Positions 37,501-45,725 of a stretch of DNA of 64,000 nucleotides are shown piece after piece. Numbering within the stretch: the first letter of the stretch is position 1; each line of letters begins with the position of its first letter. Source of the stretch: Paenibacillus yonginensis (GTDB lineage Bacteria > Bacillota > Bacilli > Paenibacillales > Paenibacillaceae); assembly GCF_001685395.1 (NCBI RefSeq), contig NZ_CP014167.1:3734501-3798500 (forward strand), given 5' to 3'. The position numbers were made by a program, and so were the translations under genes. The notes beneath the pieces are model-generated. The model had not been told where the DNA came from. It did not search any database and worked only from the letters and a program-made list of their open reading frames with translations.

Positions 37501-38328
37501 CTGGCTCGATGTACTGCTGGCCGTTGTAAAGGTCCAGTCCGAATTCGCTATAGCCGGAGTCAAAACATGATCATTGTCTTCGAAAGCACCAGCTGGTACG
37601 GAAACCGTGTAAGACGTATTATATCGCAGGTTTTGAGGGAGCGAGATCACAACGGTATTAGTTCCGTTGACCGCTACAGCATTCGAGCTTATATCAATAT
37701 TTTGTTTCGCTACGCCTTGCCCCTGAACCGCGATGGTTCCGCTTTTCTTGCCGATAATAGGCTTGCTGAATTGAATCGTCAGTTGAGTAGGAGGCTGGAC
37801 ATTTGTTCCTGTAGGTGTAAGTCTGGATACGATCGCTGGACTTGCCTGCTTGGTCTGAAATCTCCACGTCTGATCGTCTTGAAATCCGTCATAAATAACT
37901 GTTGGATCGTTAGCATCTACAAAAGCATCATCATCTATTGTGACATAGTAAGTTTTCCCGGGGCCTAGCCACTCTCTATTAACCAGGAAAGAAAGCTGTG
38001 GATTTCCGGAGGAATCCTGTGTTAAGGATTTTATGTCCCATGAGGCCAAATTTCTCTGAGGCGCATCCGCATCTATCAAATGAGCTGAGCGGTTCACGTT
38101 ATCCGGATTAACCGCCACACTTGAAGTGAAAGTAGCTGTTAACGTAATAGTATCCCCAGATTGGGCTAAATCAATTGTTGCTTCTGGTGCCGGTAAAGTT
38201 GGCGGAACCAAACTGCCAATAGGCAAAGGCACAGCGTCCGCAGCCGAAACCGGTCGTAGTCCGGTAAATCCGCTAAATACAAGGGCTAAGGTAAGCAGTA
38301 ACCCTGTCATTTTCTTGATCCATTTCAA
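34582..38328 (-). CDS. Large SLH-domain surface protein with Ig-like repeats
   Basis: About 1,248 residues. It most likely starts at TTG 38328, nine bases after AGAGGAG; the TTG three codons earlier touches the ribosome site. The signal peptide is MKWIKKMTGLLLTLALVFSG with a cleavage site near VSAADA. Two SbsA-type Ig-like domains come first (about 50-390; SRLTPTGTNVQPPTQLTIQF and LSPSNGSSNVSPGTSV), then at least four SwmB-like repeats of about 105 residues, each with LxYxESL...V.Y.PGS elements. Three SLH domains at the C-terminus (about 1,060-1,250; ITRAEFATYIAKGLGL, ITREQMTLMMARAM, ATRAEAAVMLKRVL) anchor it to pyruvylated wall polysaccharide. Function beyond the surface location is unknown. 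Confidence 0.88.
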   Translation of the reverse strand: MKWIKKMTGLLLTLALVFSGFTGLRPVSAADAVPLPIGSLVPPTLPAPEATIDLAQSGDTITLTATFTSSVAVNPDNVNRSAHLIDADAPQRNLASWDIKSLTQDSSGNPQLSFLVNREWLGPGKTYYVTIDDDAFVDANDPTVIYDGFQDDQTWRFQTKQASPAIVSRLTPTGTNVQPPTQLTIQFSKPIIGKKSGTIAVQGQGVAKQNIDISSNAVAVNGTNTVVISLPQNLRYNTSYTVSVPAGAFEDNDHVLTPAIANSDWTFTTASSTSSQLVISSLSPSNGSSNVSPGTSVLTATFNSNIKAAAGTTFSLGTASGVLLYKYGSSTPLSGTAAVSGKNLVITPASALTEGSSYYIIISGTAIMDAVTNAYFGGLTSTSGWYFTTATLDKTPPVIQKAQVYSNNTIRLQYNESLSSVSLPANIYSVTVNGETRSISSAYAAGDSVYVTLQVGVAVGQNIRISYSPSSSYLRVADLSQNAAASFSNMEVENGLETSMPKPKDGYISGNTVVLHFADSLQSVSSYAYSQFTVTQDGSSTSVAGISQSGSTVTLTLSSSAIANAVVKVNYTPGSYPLKDYRGLEIPTFSDFFVRNYNDNRPPQFQGVVGSNNKIILTYDEGLSTTNVPLKSQYSILVNNSPVYVTAIGIKDNQVTLTLASSFNASQSVTLSYVSAAGGISDWSNNLAGYLNLVPVQYGNVTAGIGSATVNGDTMKIQFNNSLSTASSSSGISIGYFAVTVDNQNRSLMSASLSGNTLTIMLGSPVNAGQTVTFSYIPGSSGVLRDSQGNSLNAISQAAVQNTTGSVNNGGTTGSAIAPNLSILSSSEFNQSGYVLDRAAATAATAYSRGGQTVNKYTIDAAKLTDAYNYIASNAAANARVMVFEVPSSNKAAYVGAPLKPLMDAFTRSSEAEFGIKYGDVLYLLPLKQLPFSSLAMSLGAGFNSANVWFQIEQVSKDNLNIINSSNGVTTLPLLDPTEVFISAATGASADLSYMNVSGDLFIKTGGSVSASNTAMYAYDRSTQKVLFVPTKISSSGAYTVLTTTLKSGSSLVGPRSGYANLTDIQNHWANTTISELVSKSVMDPAASGLFKPKQNITRAEFATYIAKGLGLSPDKASAAAFGDVSPSSEAAGYIGAAAKAGIVAGVSSTAFKPGSYITREQMTLMMARAMSSAGQPLNASVNPDGVLSKFKDNKQISAASKAVVAQAVNAGVIQGTSTGTFNPKGTATRAEAAVMLKRVLDKLRFLK

Positions 38329-38479
38329 AATCTTCAACTCCTCTTTGGTTAAACGTTAAGTCTTATGTACATCATTTCTGCCCATGCAAAAAAATAGAAA
38401 GCTACTATATTCGTCGGCAAATTACTATCTAATCTTTAGGAATCCTTCAGAATTGGCGTTCCCCGCTGCTCCAAAAATA

Positions 38480-40381
38480 ATCGGGTAGGAGGCTACCCAT
38501 TAATTGGGCAGCCGACCTCCCACACCACCGTACGTACCGTTCGGTATACGGCGGTTCCATTAGGAATGCGCAGTAACTTGTCGATAATAATCAGAAAAGA
38601 AAAGGAATCCGAGGTTCTTCAGCCTATTGTTACCGAGGGACTTCGAGAGGATTGGGCTATTGGAGATTCTCCAATAGCCCTTTCTTGTGTTTGCGTATTC
38701 CCACGCCTTCTGTTCATGAATTCCGAGCGATATAAGCCTTTCGAGTTTCGTCCTCACTCGTTTCCATTGCTTCCAGAAGACCATTCGGATACGCCTTCTC
38801 ATCCATTTATCAGTGGTTTGGAGTAGTTGTTTCATGTCAGCAAGCTTGAAATAATTTACCCATCCCATGATGTAACGCCTAAGCTTCAGCGCCCGGTCGG
38901 TGTTGCCCATTCCGTTGCTTCTCGACGTTAGCTCTTTCACTTTAGCTTTCATCTTGGATACGGATTTGGGATGGATTCTGACCCGCGTTTCCCCTTTGCT
39001 CTGGTAGAATGAGAAGCCAAGAAATTTAACTTTTGTCGCATCGTCCACAATCGTTTTCTCCCGGTTTACCTTGAGAAACAACTTCTTCTCGATGTAAGGG
39101 AGAATTTTCGTCAGGGTACGCTCCGCACTCCTCCTGCTCCGGCAGAATATGAGCATATCGTCTGCGTATCGCACGAATCGATGTCCTCTTGCTTCCAGTT
39201 CCTTGTCCAATTCATTCAGCATGATATTGCTGAGAATCGGACTTAGGTTCCCTCCCTGCGGTACGCCGATTTCCGTGTCCTCAAACTTATGCTTCACGAC
39301 GACTCCCGCCCGGAGATACTTATGGATGAGCGAGATCACTCGTCCGTCTTTGATCGTTCTTGAAAGCACCTCGATAAGCTTGCTTTGGTTGACGGTGTCA
39401 AAGTATTTCTCCAAGTCCATATCCACCACGTAACGATATCCCTCTTGCACGTATTGTTGGCTTCGTTTCATCGCGTGGTGTGCGCTCCGTTTGGGTCGGA
39501 ATCCGTAGCTGTTGTCTGAAAACTGCCTCTCATAAATTGGCGTAAGCACTTGGGCGATTGCCTGCTGGATGACTCGGTCAACCACTGTTGGGATGCCAAG
39601 GTTTCTCTTCTTTCCGTTCTCTTTGGGAATCTCTACCCTTCGAACGGGATTCGGGCGGTACTTGCCGCCCAAGATCAGTTGCTTGATGGTCTCGCCGTTG
39701 TCTCTGAGATATTGTAGAAGTTCATCTACTCCCATCCCGTCGATTCCGTGCGATCCCTTGTTCGCTTTGACTCTCTTGAATGCTTCGTTCAAGTTGTCCC
39801 TGCTAACGATTTTCTCAAGCAACCGGTCCTTCGACTCGGTTGCGTTGGTGTCGTCGGTTTCGGTTATCCTCGCAGGACTGTGCACTCCCGCATATCCTTC
39901 GTGTTCCGCACTATTCTTTTGCAAAGAGTCTTCCGTTAGAAGTTGGCTGCCCTTGGCTCCTGTTTCGGTAACTTTCATTGACTTCACCTCCTAAGGTTCA
40001 GCCCTTCCCTCGAACCGTCGACTGTTCGCGGTACTATGGCGTCTGCTGACTTCTCATGATAAATCTTGTTTCAACCGTGATTCGAAGTGCATCTCCTCAC
40101 GTCCATGAGACCTCCCACGGTAAGACGATTCACTTTCCTTCCATATACCCACATCATTTACATTGGTACGTCCGTGTAGTTAATTGGACTTCGTCTTGTT
40201 TAGCAGACTCATCCCGTATCCTATGCCTGATGATGTTCGTGTTCCTTGGGCCGGAAGTTTGCCTCCAGCTTCCTTTGGATTCCACCTCGCGGTGGACACC
40301 CTTGCTCTTGGCTAGTGGTTGGTAACTACAAACCCCCACAGTGGACTTTCACCACCTAGTTAATCGCCATGCGTGGCACAC
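38480..40381 (-). mobile_element. Group II intron (IIC-like), complete
   Basis: About 1.9 kb on the minus strand. The 5' end is GTGTGCC at 40381, directly behind the T-run of the metK terminator, followed by the conserved AGGTGGTGAAAGTCCAC stretch of domain I. The 3' part has domain V at about 38557-38523 (GAACCGCCGTATACCGAACG then GTACGTACGGTGGTG), a domain VI hairpin, and the end CTACCCGAT at 38480. The reverse transcriptase lies in domain IV and ends just ahead of domain V. Insertion behind a terminator hairpin is the known habit of IIC introns. Boundaries are by consensus and may be off by a few bases. Confidence 0.85.
38560..39978 (-). CDS. ltrA: Group II intron reverse transcriptase/maturase
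   Basis: Splices and mobilises the surrounding intron. It has about 472 residues from ATG 39978 (AGGAGGTG site). The reverse transcriptase palm carries FVRYADDMLIF (YADD near 272), with GVPQGGNLSP and the N-terminal KGSHGIDGM. The maturase X domain (about 370-440) contains WVNYFKLADMKQLL and a basic C-terminal part WMRRRIRMVFWKQWKRVRTK. No HNH endonuclease domain follows, as in IIC-type proteins. All motifs are intact, so the intron could be active. Confidence 0.95.
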   Translation of the reverse strand: MKVTETGAKGSQLLTEDSLQKNSAEHEGYAGVHSPARITETDDTNATESKDRLLEKIVSRDNLNEAFKRVKANKGSHGIDGMGVDELLQYLRDNGETIKQLILGGKYRPNPVRRVEIPKENGKKRNLGIPTVVDRVIQQAIAQVLTPIYERQFSDNSYGFRPKRSAHHAMKRSQQYVQEGYRYVVDMDLEKYFDTVNQSKLIEVLSRTIKDGRVISLIHKYLRAGVVVKHKFEDTEIGVPQGGNLSPILSNIMLNELDKELEARGHRFVRYADDMLIFCRSRRSAERTLTKILPYIEKKLFLKVNREKTIVDDATKVKFLGFSFYQSKGETRVRIHPKSVSKMKAKVKELTSRSNGMGNTDRALKLRRYIMGWVNYFKLADMKQLLQTTDKWMRRRIRMVFWKQWKRVRTKLERLISLGIHEQKAWEYANTRKGYWRISNSPILSKSLGNNRLKNLGFLFFSDYYRQVTAHS

Positions 40382-40382
40382 T

Positions 40383-40414
40383 AAAAAGGACAGTCCGGCC
40401 AAGGCCGGCTGTCC
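40383..40414 (-). terminator. metK terminator
   Basis: A GGACAGCCGGCC stem with its complement (one bulge), then TTTTTA on the minus strand; the intron begins at the next base. Confidence 0.9.
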
Positions 40415-40438
40415 TCTAAACAAGCTAAGTATTAAAAT

Positions 40439-41641
40439 TTACAATCCCGCCTGCTCCTTCAGCAGCTCCGCTTTATCCACGCGCTCCCAAGGCAGATCCA
40501 GATCGGTACGGCCGAAGTGACCGTATGCAGCGGTCTGACGGTAAATCGGACGGCGCAGGTCAAGCATTGAAATGATGCCGGCAGGGCGCAGGTCAAAGTT
40601 CTTGCGAACCAGCTCAACCAGCTTCTCTTCCGGCACTTTGCCTGTGCCATAGGTGTCCACGTTAATGGAGACCGGATTCGCTACGCCGATTGCGTAAGCC
40701 AATTGAATTTCCACTTTGTCGGCCAGTCCGGCAGCTACCAGATTCTTAGCGACATAACGTGCAGCGTAAGCAGCGGAACGGTCTACTTTTGTAGGATCCT
40801 TACCAGAGAACGCACCGCCGCCATGACGGGCATAACCGCCGTAAGTATCGACGATGATTTTACGACCGGTCAAACCGGCATCCCCCTGCGGTCCGCCAAT
40901 GACGAAACGGCCAGTCGGGTTAATGAAATATTTGGTCTCCCCGTCCAGCAATTCAACTGGAACTACAGGAAGAATGACATGCTCTTTGATATCCTTCTGA
41001 ATCTGCTCTAGCGTAATATCTTCCGAATGCTGCGTTGATACTACTATGGTATCCACCCGTTTGGGCTTTCCGTCTACATATTCAATCGTGACTTGCGTTT
41101 TGCCGTCCGGACGAAGGTACTCCAAAGTACCGTCCTTGCGAACCTCCGACAAGCGGCGGGCAATACGGTGGGACAATGCGATAGGAAGAGGCATAAGTTC
41201 AGGTGTTTCATTCGTTGCAAAACCAAACATCAAACCTTGGTCGCCTGCGCCAATATTGGCTGTCTCTTCAGCGACTTTAGCCGGATCACGATCTTCTAGG
41301 GCCGCATTCACGCCTTGGGCGATATCTGCCGATTGCTCGTTCAGGGACGTCAGCACAGCGCATGTATTGGAGTCGAAGCCATATTTGGCCCGGGTATAGC
41401 CAATCTCTTTGATGGTGTTGCGTACGATGGATGGAATATCTACATACTCTGATTTTGTGCTGATCTCGCCAATCACCAGAACCAGACCTGTCGCTACGGA
41501 AACCTCGCAGGCCACACGTGCATTCGGGTCATTCGCCAGGAAAGCGTCCAGAACCGCATCAGAGATTTGGTCACAAATTTTATCCGGATGTCCTTCGGTT
41601 ACAGACTCGGAAGTAAATAGGTGTCGCCCTTGTATGGACAT
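40439..41641 (-). CDS. metK: S-adenosylmethionine synthetase
   Basis: Makes SAM from methionine and ATP. The 400-residue protein has the family length and motifs: [13 protein letters not shown] (residues 9-21), [10 protein letters not shown] (about 121-130), the P-loop-like [19 protein letters not shown] (about 272-290). The ATG has GGGAGG ten bases upstream. It is monocistronic, with its own promoter and terminator. In many Firmicutes metK is under a SAM-I riboswitch, but none is present in the leader here. Confidence 0.98.
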   Translation of the reverse strand: MSIQGRHLFTSESVTEGHPDKICDQISDAVLDAFLANDPNARVACEVSVATGLVLVIGEISTKSEYVDIPSIVRNTIKEIGYTRAKYGFDSNTCAVLTSLNEQSADIAQGVNAALEDRDPAKVAEETANIGAGDQGLMFGFATNETPELMPLPIALSHRIARRLSEVRKDGTLEYLRPDGKTQVTIEYVDGKPKRVDTIVVSTQHSEDITLEQIQKDIKEHVILPVVPVELLDGETKYFINPTGRFVIGGPQGDAGLTGRKIIVDTYGGYARHGGGAFSGKDPTKVDRSAAYAARYVAKNLVAAGLADKVEIQLAYAIGVANPVSINVDTYGTGKVPEEKLVELVRKNFDLRPAGIISMLDLRRPIYRQTAAYGHFGRTDLDLPWERVDKAELLKEQAGL

Positions 41642-41694
41642 GAATGTTCAACCTCCCATAAGGATAGTATGGCTCCCGCCTGACCATCCTACAC

Positions 41695-41726
41695 AAAAAA
41701 TGAACCTTTTCCGAATGGAAAAGGTT
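41695..41726 (-). terminator. Terminator-like hairpin in the metK leader
   Basis: A ten-base perfect stem AACCTTTTCC/GGAAAAGGTT (loop ATTC) with CATTTTTT after it on the minus strand. It starts about 14 bases after the predicted metK transcription start, so it would act on metK itself rather than only on the upstream spore-protein transcript. Confidence 0.6.
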
Positions 41727-41746
41727 GTTATACAAGCCTTACGTTT

Positions 41747-41775
41747 ATTATCTTATTTAAAAACATAACTGTCAA
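41747..41775 (-). promoter_or_regulatory. Sigma-A-type promoter ahead of metK
   Basis: TTGACA (41775-41770), a 17-base spacer and GATAAT (41752-41747) on the minus strand. The predicted transcript starts near 41740, giving a leader of about 100 bases that includes a terminator-like hairpin. Confidence 0.7.
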
Positions 41776-41854
41776 TCAATAGCCTGCGGAAATCAAGCTG
41801 ATTTTGGCGAAATCCGCCGCTGTCACGGCTGACAATCGAAGGCCGTCAGAGCTA

Positions 41855-42127
41855 TTACAGCAGGGATTGTTTTTCGGCCATGGCTACCAGACGTTTAGTG
41901 ATTTCCCCGCCGACAGAACCATTCTCACGTGAAGTCAGATGCCCCCAGTAGCTGGATTGCGAAGAACCTTCACCAAATGCGCCCAGTTCCCCGGCAAACT
42001 CCGTATCTCCAAACCCATTGCCCCCATAACCCACCGGCAGGCCAAACTCGGCGGCAATTTCATATTTCATTTGTTTAATGGCATCCTTCGATTCCGGAAT
42101 AAGCTGACGATTATTGCTTCTAGCCAT
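41855..42127 (-). CDS. Alpha/beta-type small acid-soluble spore protein
   Basis: Coats and protects DNA in the dormant spore. The 90-residue protein has both DNA-contacting motifs: [14 protein letters not shown] near residue 20 (including the EIAAEF site cut by germination protease) and [22 protein letters not shown] near residue 64. The stretch between them is about 15-20 residues longer than in SspA-type proteins and is rich in Gly/Phe/Ser. The ribosome site is GGAGGTG. A sigma-G-like CATAATA lies upstream. Confidence 0.95.
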   Translation of the reverse strand: MARSNNRQLIPESKDAIKQMKYEIAAEFGLPVGYGGNGFGDTEFAGELGAFGEGSSQSSYWGHLTSRENGSVGGEITKRLVAMAEKQSLL

Positions 42128-42166
42128 ATAAATACACCTCCAGATGATATTTGTTCCCTGTACGTG

Positions 42167-42193
42167 TATTATGCCGCCTGAACCCGCACATAC
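42167..42193 (-). promoter_or_regulatory. Possible sigma-G promoter of the spore protein gene
   Basis: GTATG (42193-42189) and CATAATA (42173-42167) on the minus strand match the sigma-G elements, but the spacer is only 15 bases instead of the usual 17-18. The call rests mainly on the downstream gene being a forespore protein. Confidence 0.35.
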
Positions 42194-42264
42194 ACGTATG
42201 AATCATTGTTAATCAGGGAAAAACATACCTGGAGGCTTGAAATCATTTAGTCCAATATTAAAGT

Positions 42265-42783
42265 TTATTTGCTGATCGTATACCCGCCTCTAACCATAAC
42301 GGTCAAGCTGCTGGTCACGCCGTCCTGAACCCTAATGCCACGGCCATCTCTTGGAAAAGAGAGCAGATGGTTGTTGCCTACCGGCTTGCCATCCATAATA
42401 TCCGTTCCGTCCGTCAGGTCCGCAACCCCGTTGGAGTCCGTGCTGTAAATCGCAGCTTTGCCTACACGGACAATAAATTCCGCGCCAGCTTTAGCGATCA
42501 GCTTCTCGCCCGGCTTAACCGTAACCACTTCAACCGCTTCGCTGTCAGCGGACGAACCGGAGCCGCTTCCCGTAGAAGGTGAAGTCGGAGCCGTTGGTGT
42601 CTTGCCGTTCAGAGCGGCTTGAATTTGCTGATCCACGTAACTCTTCGTTACTACAGGATCGTCAGCCGTACCCGGCTGGACATTTGTTCCGGCGCCCTCG
42701 GCATTTCTATTCAGAAGCGACCCGGCCCAAAGACCGCCGCCGATCAATACAACTGCTGCTGTAATCTTCCAAACTCTGTTCAT
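42265..42783 (-). CDS. Secreted or membrane-anchored protein of unknown function
   Basis: A 172-residue protein with an N-terminal hydrophobic segment (VWKITAAVVLIGGGLWAGSL, residues 4-23) that may be a signal anchor. A short helix (VVTKSYVDQQIQAALNG) and a Pro/Thr/Ser/Gly linker (about 60-85) follow. The C-terminal beta domain of about 85 residues contains VVTVKPGEKLIAKAGAEFIVRVG and ends RGGYTISK. I cannot assign a family. It is separated from the 855-residue gene by 115 bases on the same strand. Its AGGAGG-type ribosome site is good, supporting a real gene. Confidence 0.7.
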   Translation of the reverse strand: MNRVWKITAAVVLIGGGLWAGSLLNRNAEGAGTNVQPGTADDPVVTKSYVDQQIQAALNGKTPTAPTSPSTGSGSGSSADSEAVEVVTVKPGEKLIAKAGAEFIVRVGKAAIYSTDSNGVADLTDGTDIMDGKPVGNNHLLSFPRDGRGIRVQDGVTSSLTVMVRGGYTISK

Positions 42784-42898
42784 AAGTTCCTCCTAAACAC
42801 ATCATTCATTCTATTCTATCGGATATTTTGATAGTTTTAATGATAGGTGGTTTTAGGAAGAGTGACAACCCTGCAATAGGCCTGATTCCCGGATGAAA

Positions 42899-45466
42899 TT
42901 ATCTCGCAGAAGTATCCCCGTTGTAAATATAATAAAAGCCTTGGCTGGCCAGCGGGATTCTGGCTCCCTGGAACTCATCGTAAACGGTAAGCGTAAAGTT
43001 GCCGCCCTTAAGTCCCTCATACACCGAATCGCTGTTGCTGAAGCTGAGCGTATTACCGGAACCCGTCTTCAGGTCCGTCTCCGGTGTCAATTCCTTAGTG
43101 AAGATGCGTCCAAGCGAATCCTTCATTTCCAGCACGTATTTGTGCCCGAACTCTCCCATGATATAAGCATTACTGCGGGTGAGGCTGTACGTTAATCCGA
43201 CCTGTACAGATGAAGAACCCGTCAGGGTGGCCGCAACATCCGTAATGCTCAGTGCATAAGGATTGATTACCATACCCGAAAGCGTGGAATTCGTTCCTGG
43301 CGTCTGAACATTCAACGCCATTTCGGCGGCATTGATATAGCCGGTAGATTCGCCTTTAAGCGGAGTAAGTTTGTTGTCCGCGATTCCTTCTCCGACAACC
43401 AGTTTCATGTCCTGCGTGTAAATGCCTTTTGGCAGCTTGGTCCAGAGAACAACAAGACCGCTTTGCAAGGATGGAGCAGGCGTATCCACCTGAACAGCCT
43501 GTGCTTGATAGGATTGTCCGGAGCTGGTTTCGAAATAACCCACCAATTGAGATAAATCCAACTGGTATTTCTCCAGGTTCTTCACTTCAAGTTCGGTATA
43601 CATAATATCGTTAGAATCTCCTGTATAGACTACAGATCTAACTTCTTTAATTTCTTCCTGACGCCCCTGGTTGTCGAGCTTGTAGCTCTTTCCTTTATCC
43701 ACCTCAGGCAAGCTTGGCATTTCACCCAAGTGGGTGAAACGGAACCATTCGGAAGAGCTTTCCCCTATTTTCTCCATCAAAGCCACTTGCAGCTGTGACA
43801 CGTCCAGACTGGCTGGAAGCTTACTGACCACATAAACATTCGTGCTTTGATCTGCTCCCAGCAGACCGGAAGCCGAAGTGCTGACCAGCTTCACATCATT
43901 AGCAAGCTGCGCCGAATCAACTTTAAATTGACCGGTTAAATCCGGAAGCGTAATCGTTTTGTTCGCATGGTTGGCGATCGTAATCTTGGCGCTGACTAAA
44001 TCTCCGTCGCTCCAAGGCAGGCGCTGTATGGAAGAGAGTGTTAATCCAACCAGGCCGTTATTGGTTTGCATAAACTGCTCAGTACCCAAAGTATTCTGCA
44101 ATTGAACGGCCTCAGGCAGCTGGAAAATCCCTACCGGATAGTTGAAGGAAGCCGCTGAAGAAGTACCCGCACCAGTTCCTGTGCCAGTAGAATCGCTTGG
44201 TGTCTGCTGCGCTGCACCAGGAGCATTTACAAACAGCTGCAAGCCATCAGTAATGACAGAAGAATCTACCGTAATATTAAGTTTGATGCTTCTGCTCTCC
44301 TGAGGGGCCAACGTCACGTTGTCCAAAGCAGACGTTGTAATCGGAAGGGTGTAACCATTAGAAGTATGCAATTCGAACCCGTATTTAGGAACACTTACGG
44401 TTTGCACACCGGAATTACGTAATAAGAATTGGATGGATAAATCACTTTTGCCGTAACTTTGATTCACCCAAGCCCCTGTAACGCTGGCGGCCAGCTTCCC
44501 ATTCGTCAGATCAATCGTCTTCTCAGCGTTTGGTTGGACAGCGATGGTTTCGTTCTTAACCGCTGCAAGCTGCATAGTAGCGATTGGCAAGCTTGTTTTA
44601 GCTGTTTCATCGTCTTGGATTACTTGCAGCTCCAGATTTTTAAGAGAAACGGATTTAGGAATGGAAGCCATCAGCTTTAAGGTTTGGCTATCCTGAGGCT
44701 GAATCGAATAGCCCGTACTCGATGCGTCTGCTGTCAGCGGGTAATTTGATCCGCTAGCCGTCTTGATAACAAACTTCAGCTTAGGATCTTCGAATAGTCT
44801 GTAGCCAATATTCTGGACATTGAGATCAACCCCAACATAATTGTAGCTGCCGGAGAGGAATGAAGTTGCGTTGTTTACCTTGAGTTTAACAGGCGCTTCA
44901 TTAATTCGAAGCGTCTTCGAATATGCCGCTGGCGTAGACAATAAATAGCCCTCAGGAATCTTGAATTGCCCCAGCTTTCTTTCATAATTGGCCTGACTGA
45001 AATCCCATTTCACAATATCAAAAATCAGACTCGTAGGTTTAATATGCTTGGCCACTTTCACGGAGTAAGTCAAAGTCACCGATGATCCCGGAGCAACCGT
45101 TTTCTTTTCTTTGTCGGCTGTAATCAAGGTCGGATTATAGACCGTACCGCTTACCGTCTTGACCTTGGTCCAGTAGTCAAGCAAATTCAAGCTCTTTGTA
45201 TCGCCGTTAGTAACGGTCAAAGTGTAAGTAATCAGATTCGAATCGTCTTGGGATAGAGTATTAATATCGGTTAGTCGTATGTAGCTCTTAGAGGTAAGTT
45301 TAACGGAAGGTAGATTGTTGATGGTATGTATGACTGGCGTGGAAGCAGCCTTGGATGTTGAAGCCTTGGAAGTTTGAGTGCTGCCTGTTGCCGCCATAGC
45401 TGGTGGCACACTGCCAACCAAAAGGGTTAGCCCCAACGCCGTCGCTGTGATTTGGATCTTTTTCAA
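42899..45466 (-). CDS. Large secreted beta-rich protein of unknown function
   Basis: An 855-residue exported protein starting with TTG at 45466, eight bases after AGGAGGT. The signal peptide is KKIQITATALGLTLLVGS with a likely cut after PPAMAA. Thr/Ser-rich linkers separate several Ig-like beta domains; the phrase SxxLxLxxSVPKSxxLxxLxLxV recurs (for example around 255-280 and 575-600), suggesting three to four related modules of about 150-170 residues. There are no SLH, LPXTG or choline-binding motifs, so it may be freely secreted or held by another surface protein. A structured 65-base element lies in its leader. Confidence 0.75.
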   Translation of the reverse strand: MKKIQITATALGLTLLVGSVPPAMAATGSTQTSKASTSKAASTPVIHTINNLPSVKLTSKSYIRLTDINTLSQDDSNLITYTLTVTNGDTKSLNLLDYWTKVKTVSGTVYNPTLITADKEKKTVAPGSSVTLTYSVKVAKHIKPTSLIFDIVKWDFSQANYERKLGQFKIPEGYLLSTPAAYSKTLRINEAPVKLKVNNATSFLSGSYNYVGVDLNVQNIGYRLFEDPKLKFVIKTASGSNYPLTADASSTGYSIQPQDSQTLKLMASIPKSVSLKNLELQVIQDDETAKTSLPIATMQLAAVKNETIAVQPNAEKTIDLTNGKLAASVTGAWVNQSYGKSDLSIQFLLRNSGVQTVSVPKYGFELHTSNGYTLPITTSALDNVTLAPQESRSIKLNITVDSSVITDGLQLFVNAPGAAQQTPSDSTGTGTGAGTSSAASFNYPVGIFQLPEAVQLQNTLGTEQFMQTNNGLVGLTLSSIQRLPWSDGDLVSAKITIANHANKTITLPDLTGQFKVDSAQLANDVKLVSTSASGLLGADQSTNVYVVSKLPASLDVSQLQVALMEKIGESSSEWFRFTHLGEMPSLPEVDKGKSYKLDNQGRQEEIKEVRSVVYTGDSNDIMYTELEVKNLEKYQLDLSQLVGYFETSSGQSYQAQAVQVDTPAPSLQSGLVVLWTKLPKGIYTQDMKLVVGEGIADNKLTPLKGESTGYINAAEMALNVQTPGTNSTLSGMVINPYALSITDVAATLTGSSSVQVGLTYSLTRSNAYIMGEFGHKYVLEMKDSLGRIFTKELTPETDLKTGSGNTLSFSNSDSVYEGLKGGNFTLTVYDEFQGARIPLASQGFYYIYNGDTSAR

Positions 45467-45530
45467 ACCTGTGACCTCCTGTTTATCTTGATATAGTATT
45501 TAACGTATTTGAGAGGAGAATGTTTCTTGG

Positions 45531-45596
45531 AAATGGAAAAAAGTGCATAGCTCTTAATTAGACCTATCGGCCGATTAAGGTTTGCACTTCCATTTT
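45531..45596 (-). promoter_or_regulatory. Structured leader element ahead of the 855-residue protein
   Basis: Nested complementary arms: AAATGGA/TCCATTT, AGTGCA/TGCACT and CTTAAT/ATTAAG around a TCGGCCGA palindrome. Read on the minus strand, the inner GTGCA...TGCAC stem is followed directly by TTTTTT, so it may work as a terminator, while the outer stem uses the same T's. I do not recognise it as a known riboswitch class. Confidence 0.5.
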
Positions 45597-45666
45597 AGCA
45601 TTATTTTATTGATTGGTGCCTTAAAGTTGGCTGAATAGAATCGTTATTTTTTGTATTTTATCTCCT

Positions 45667-45704
45667 CAAAAAAAGAAACCCCTGTCTACATGACAAGGGT
45701 TTCT
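45667..45704 (-). terminator. Terminator of the truncated S-layer gene
   Basis: A 13-base stem (AGAAACCCTTGTC with one mismatch) and a TTTTTT run on the minus strand, 22 bases past the stop codon. Confidence 0.9.
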
Positions 45705-45725
45705 CAGGAAGTTTCAAACAGTTAC

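Noticed and set aside
40056..40370. Frames in the 5' part of the group II intron
   Set aside because: This is intron RNA domain sequence; frames are accidental.
41640..41850. SAM-I riboswitch upstream of metK
   Set aside because: Looked for the S-box core helices and junction sequences; none are present.
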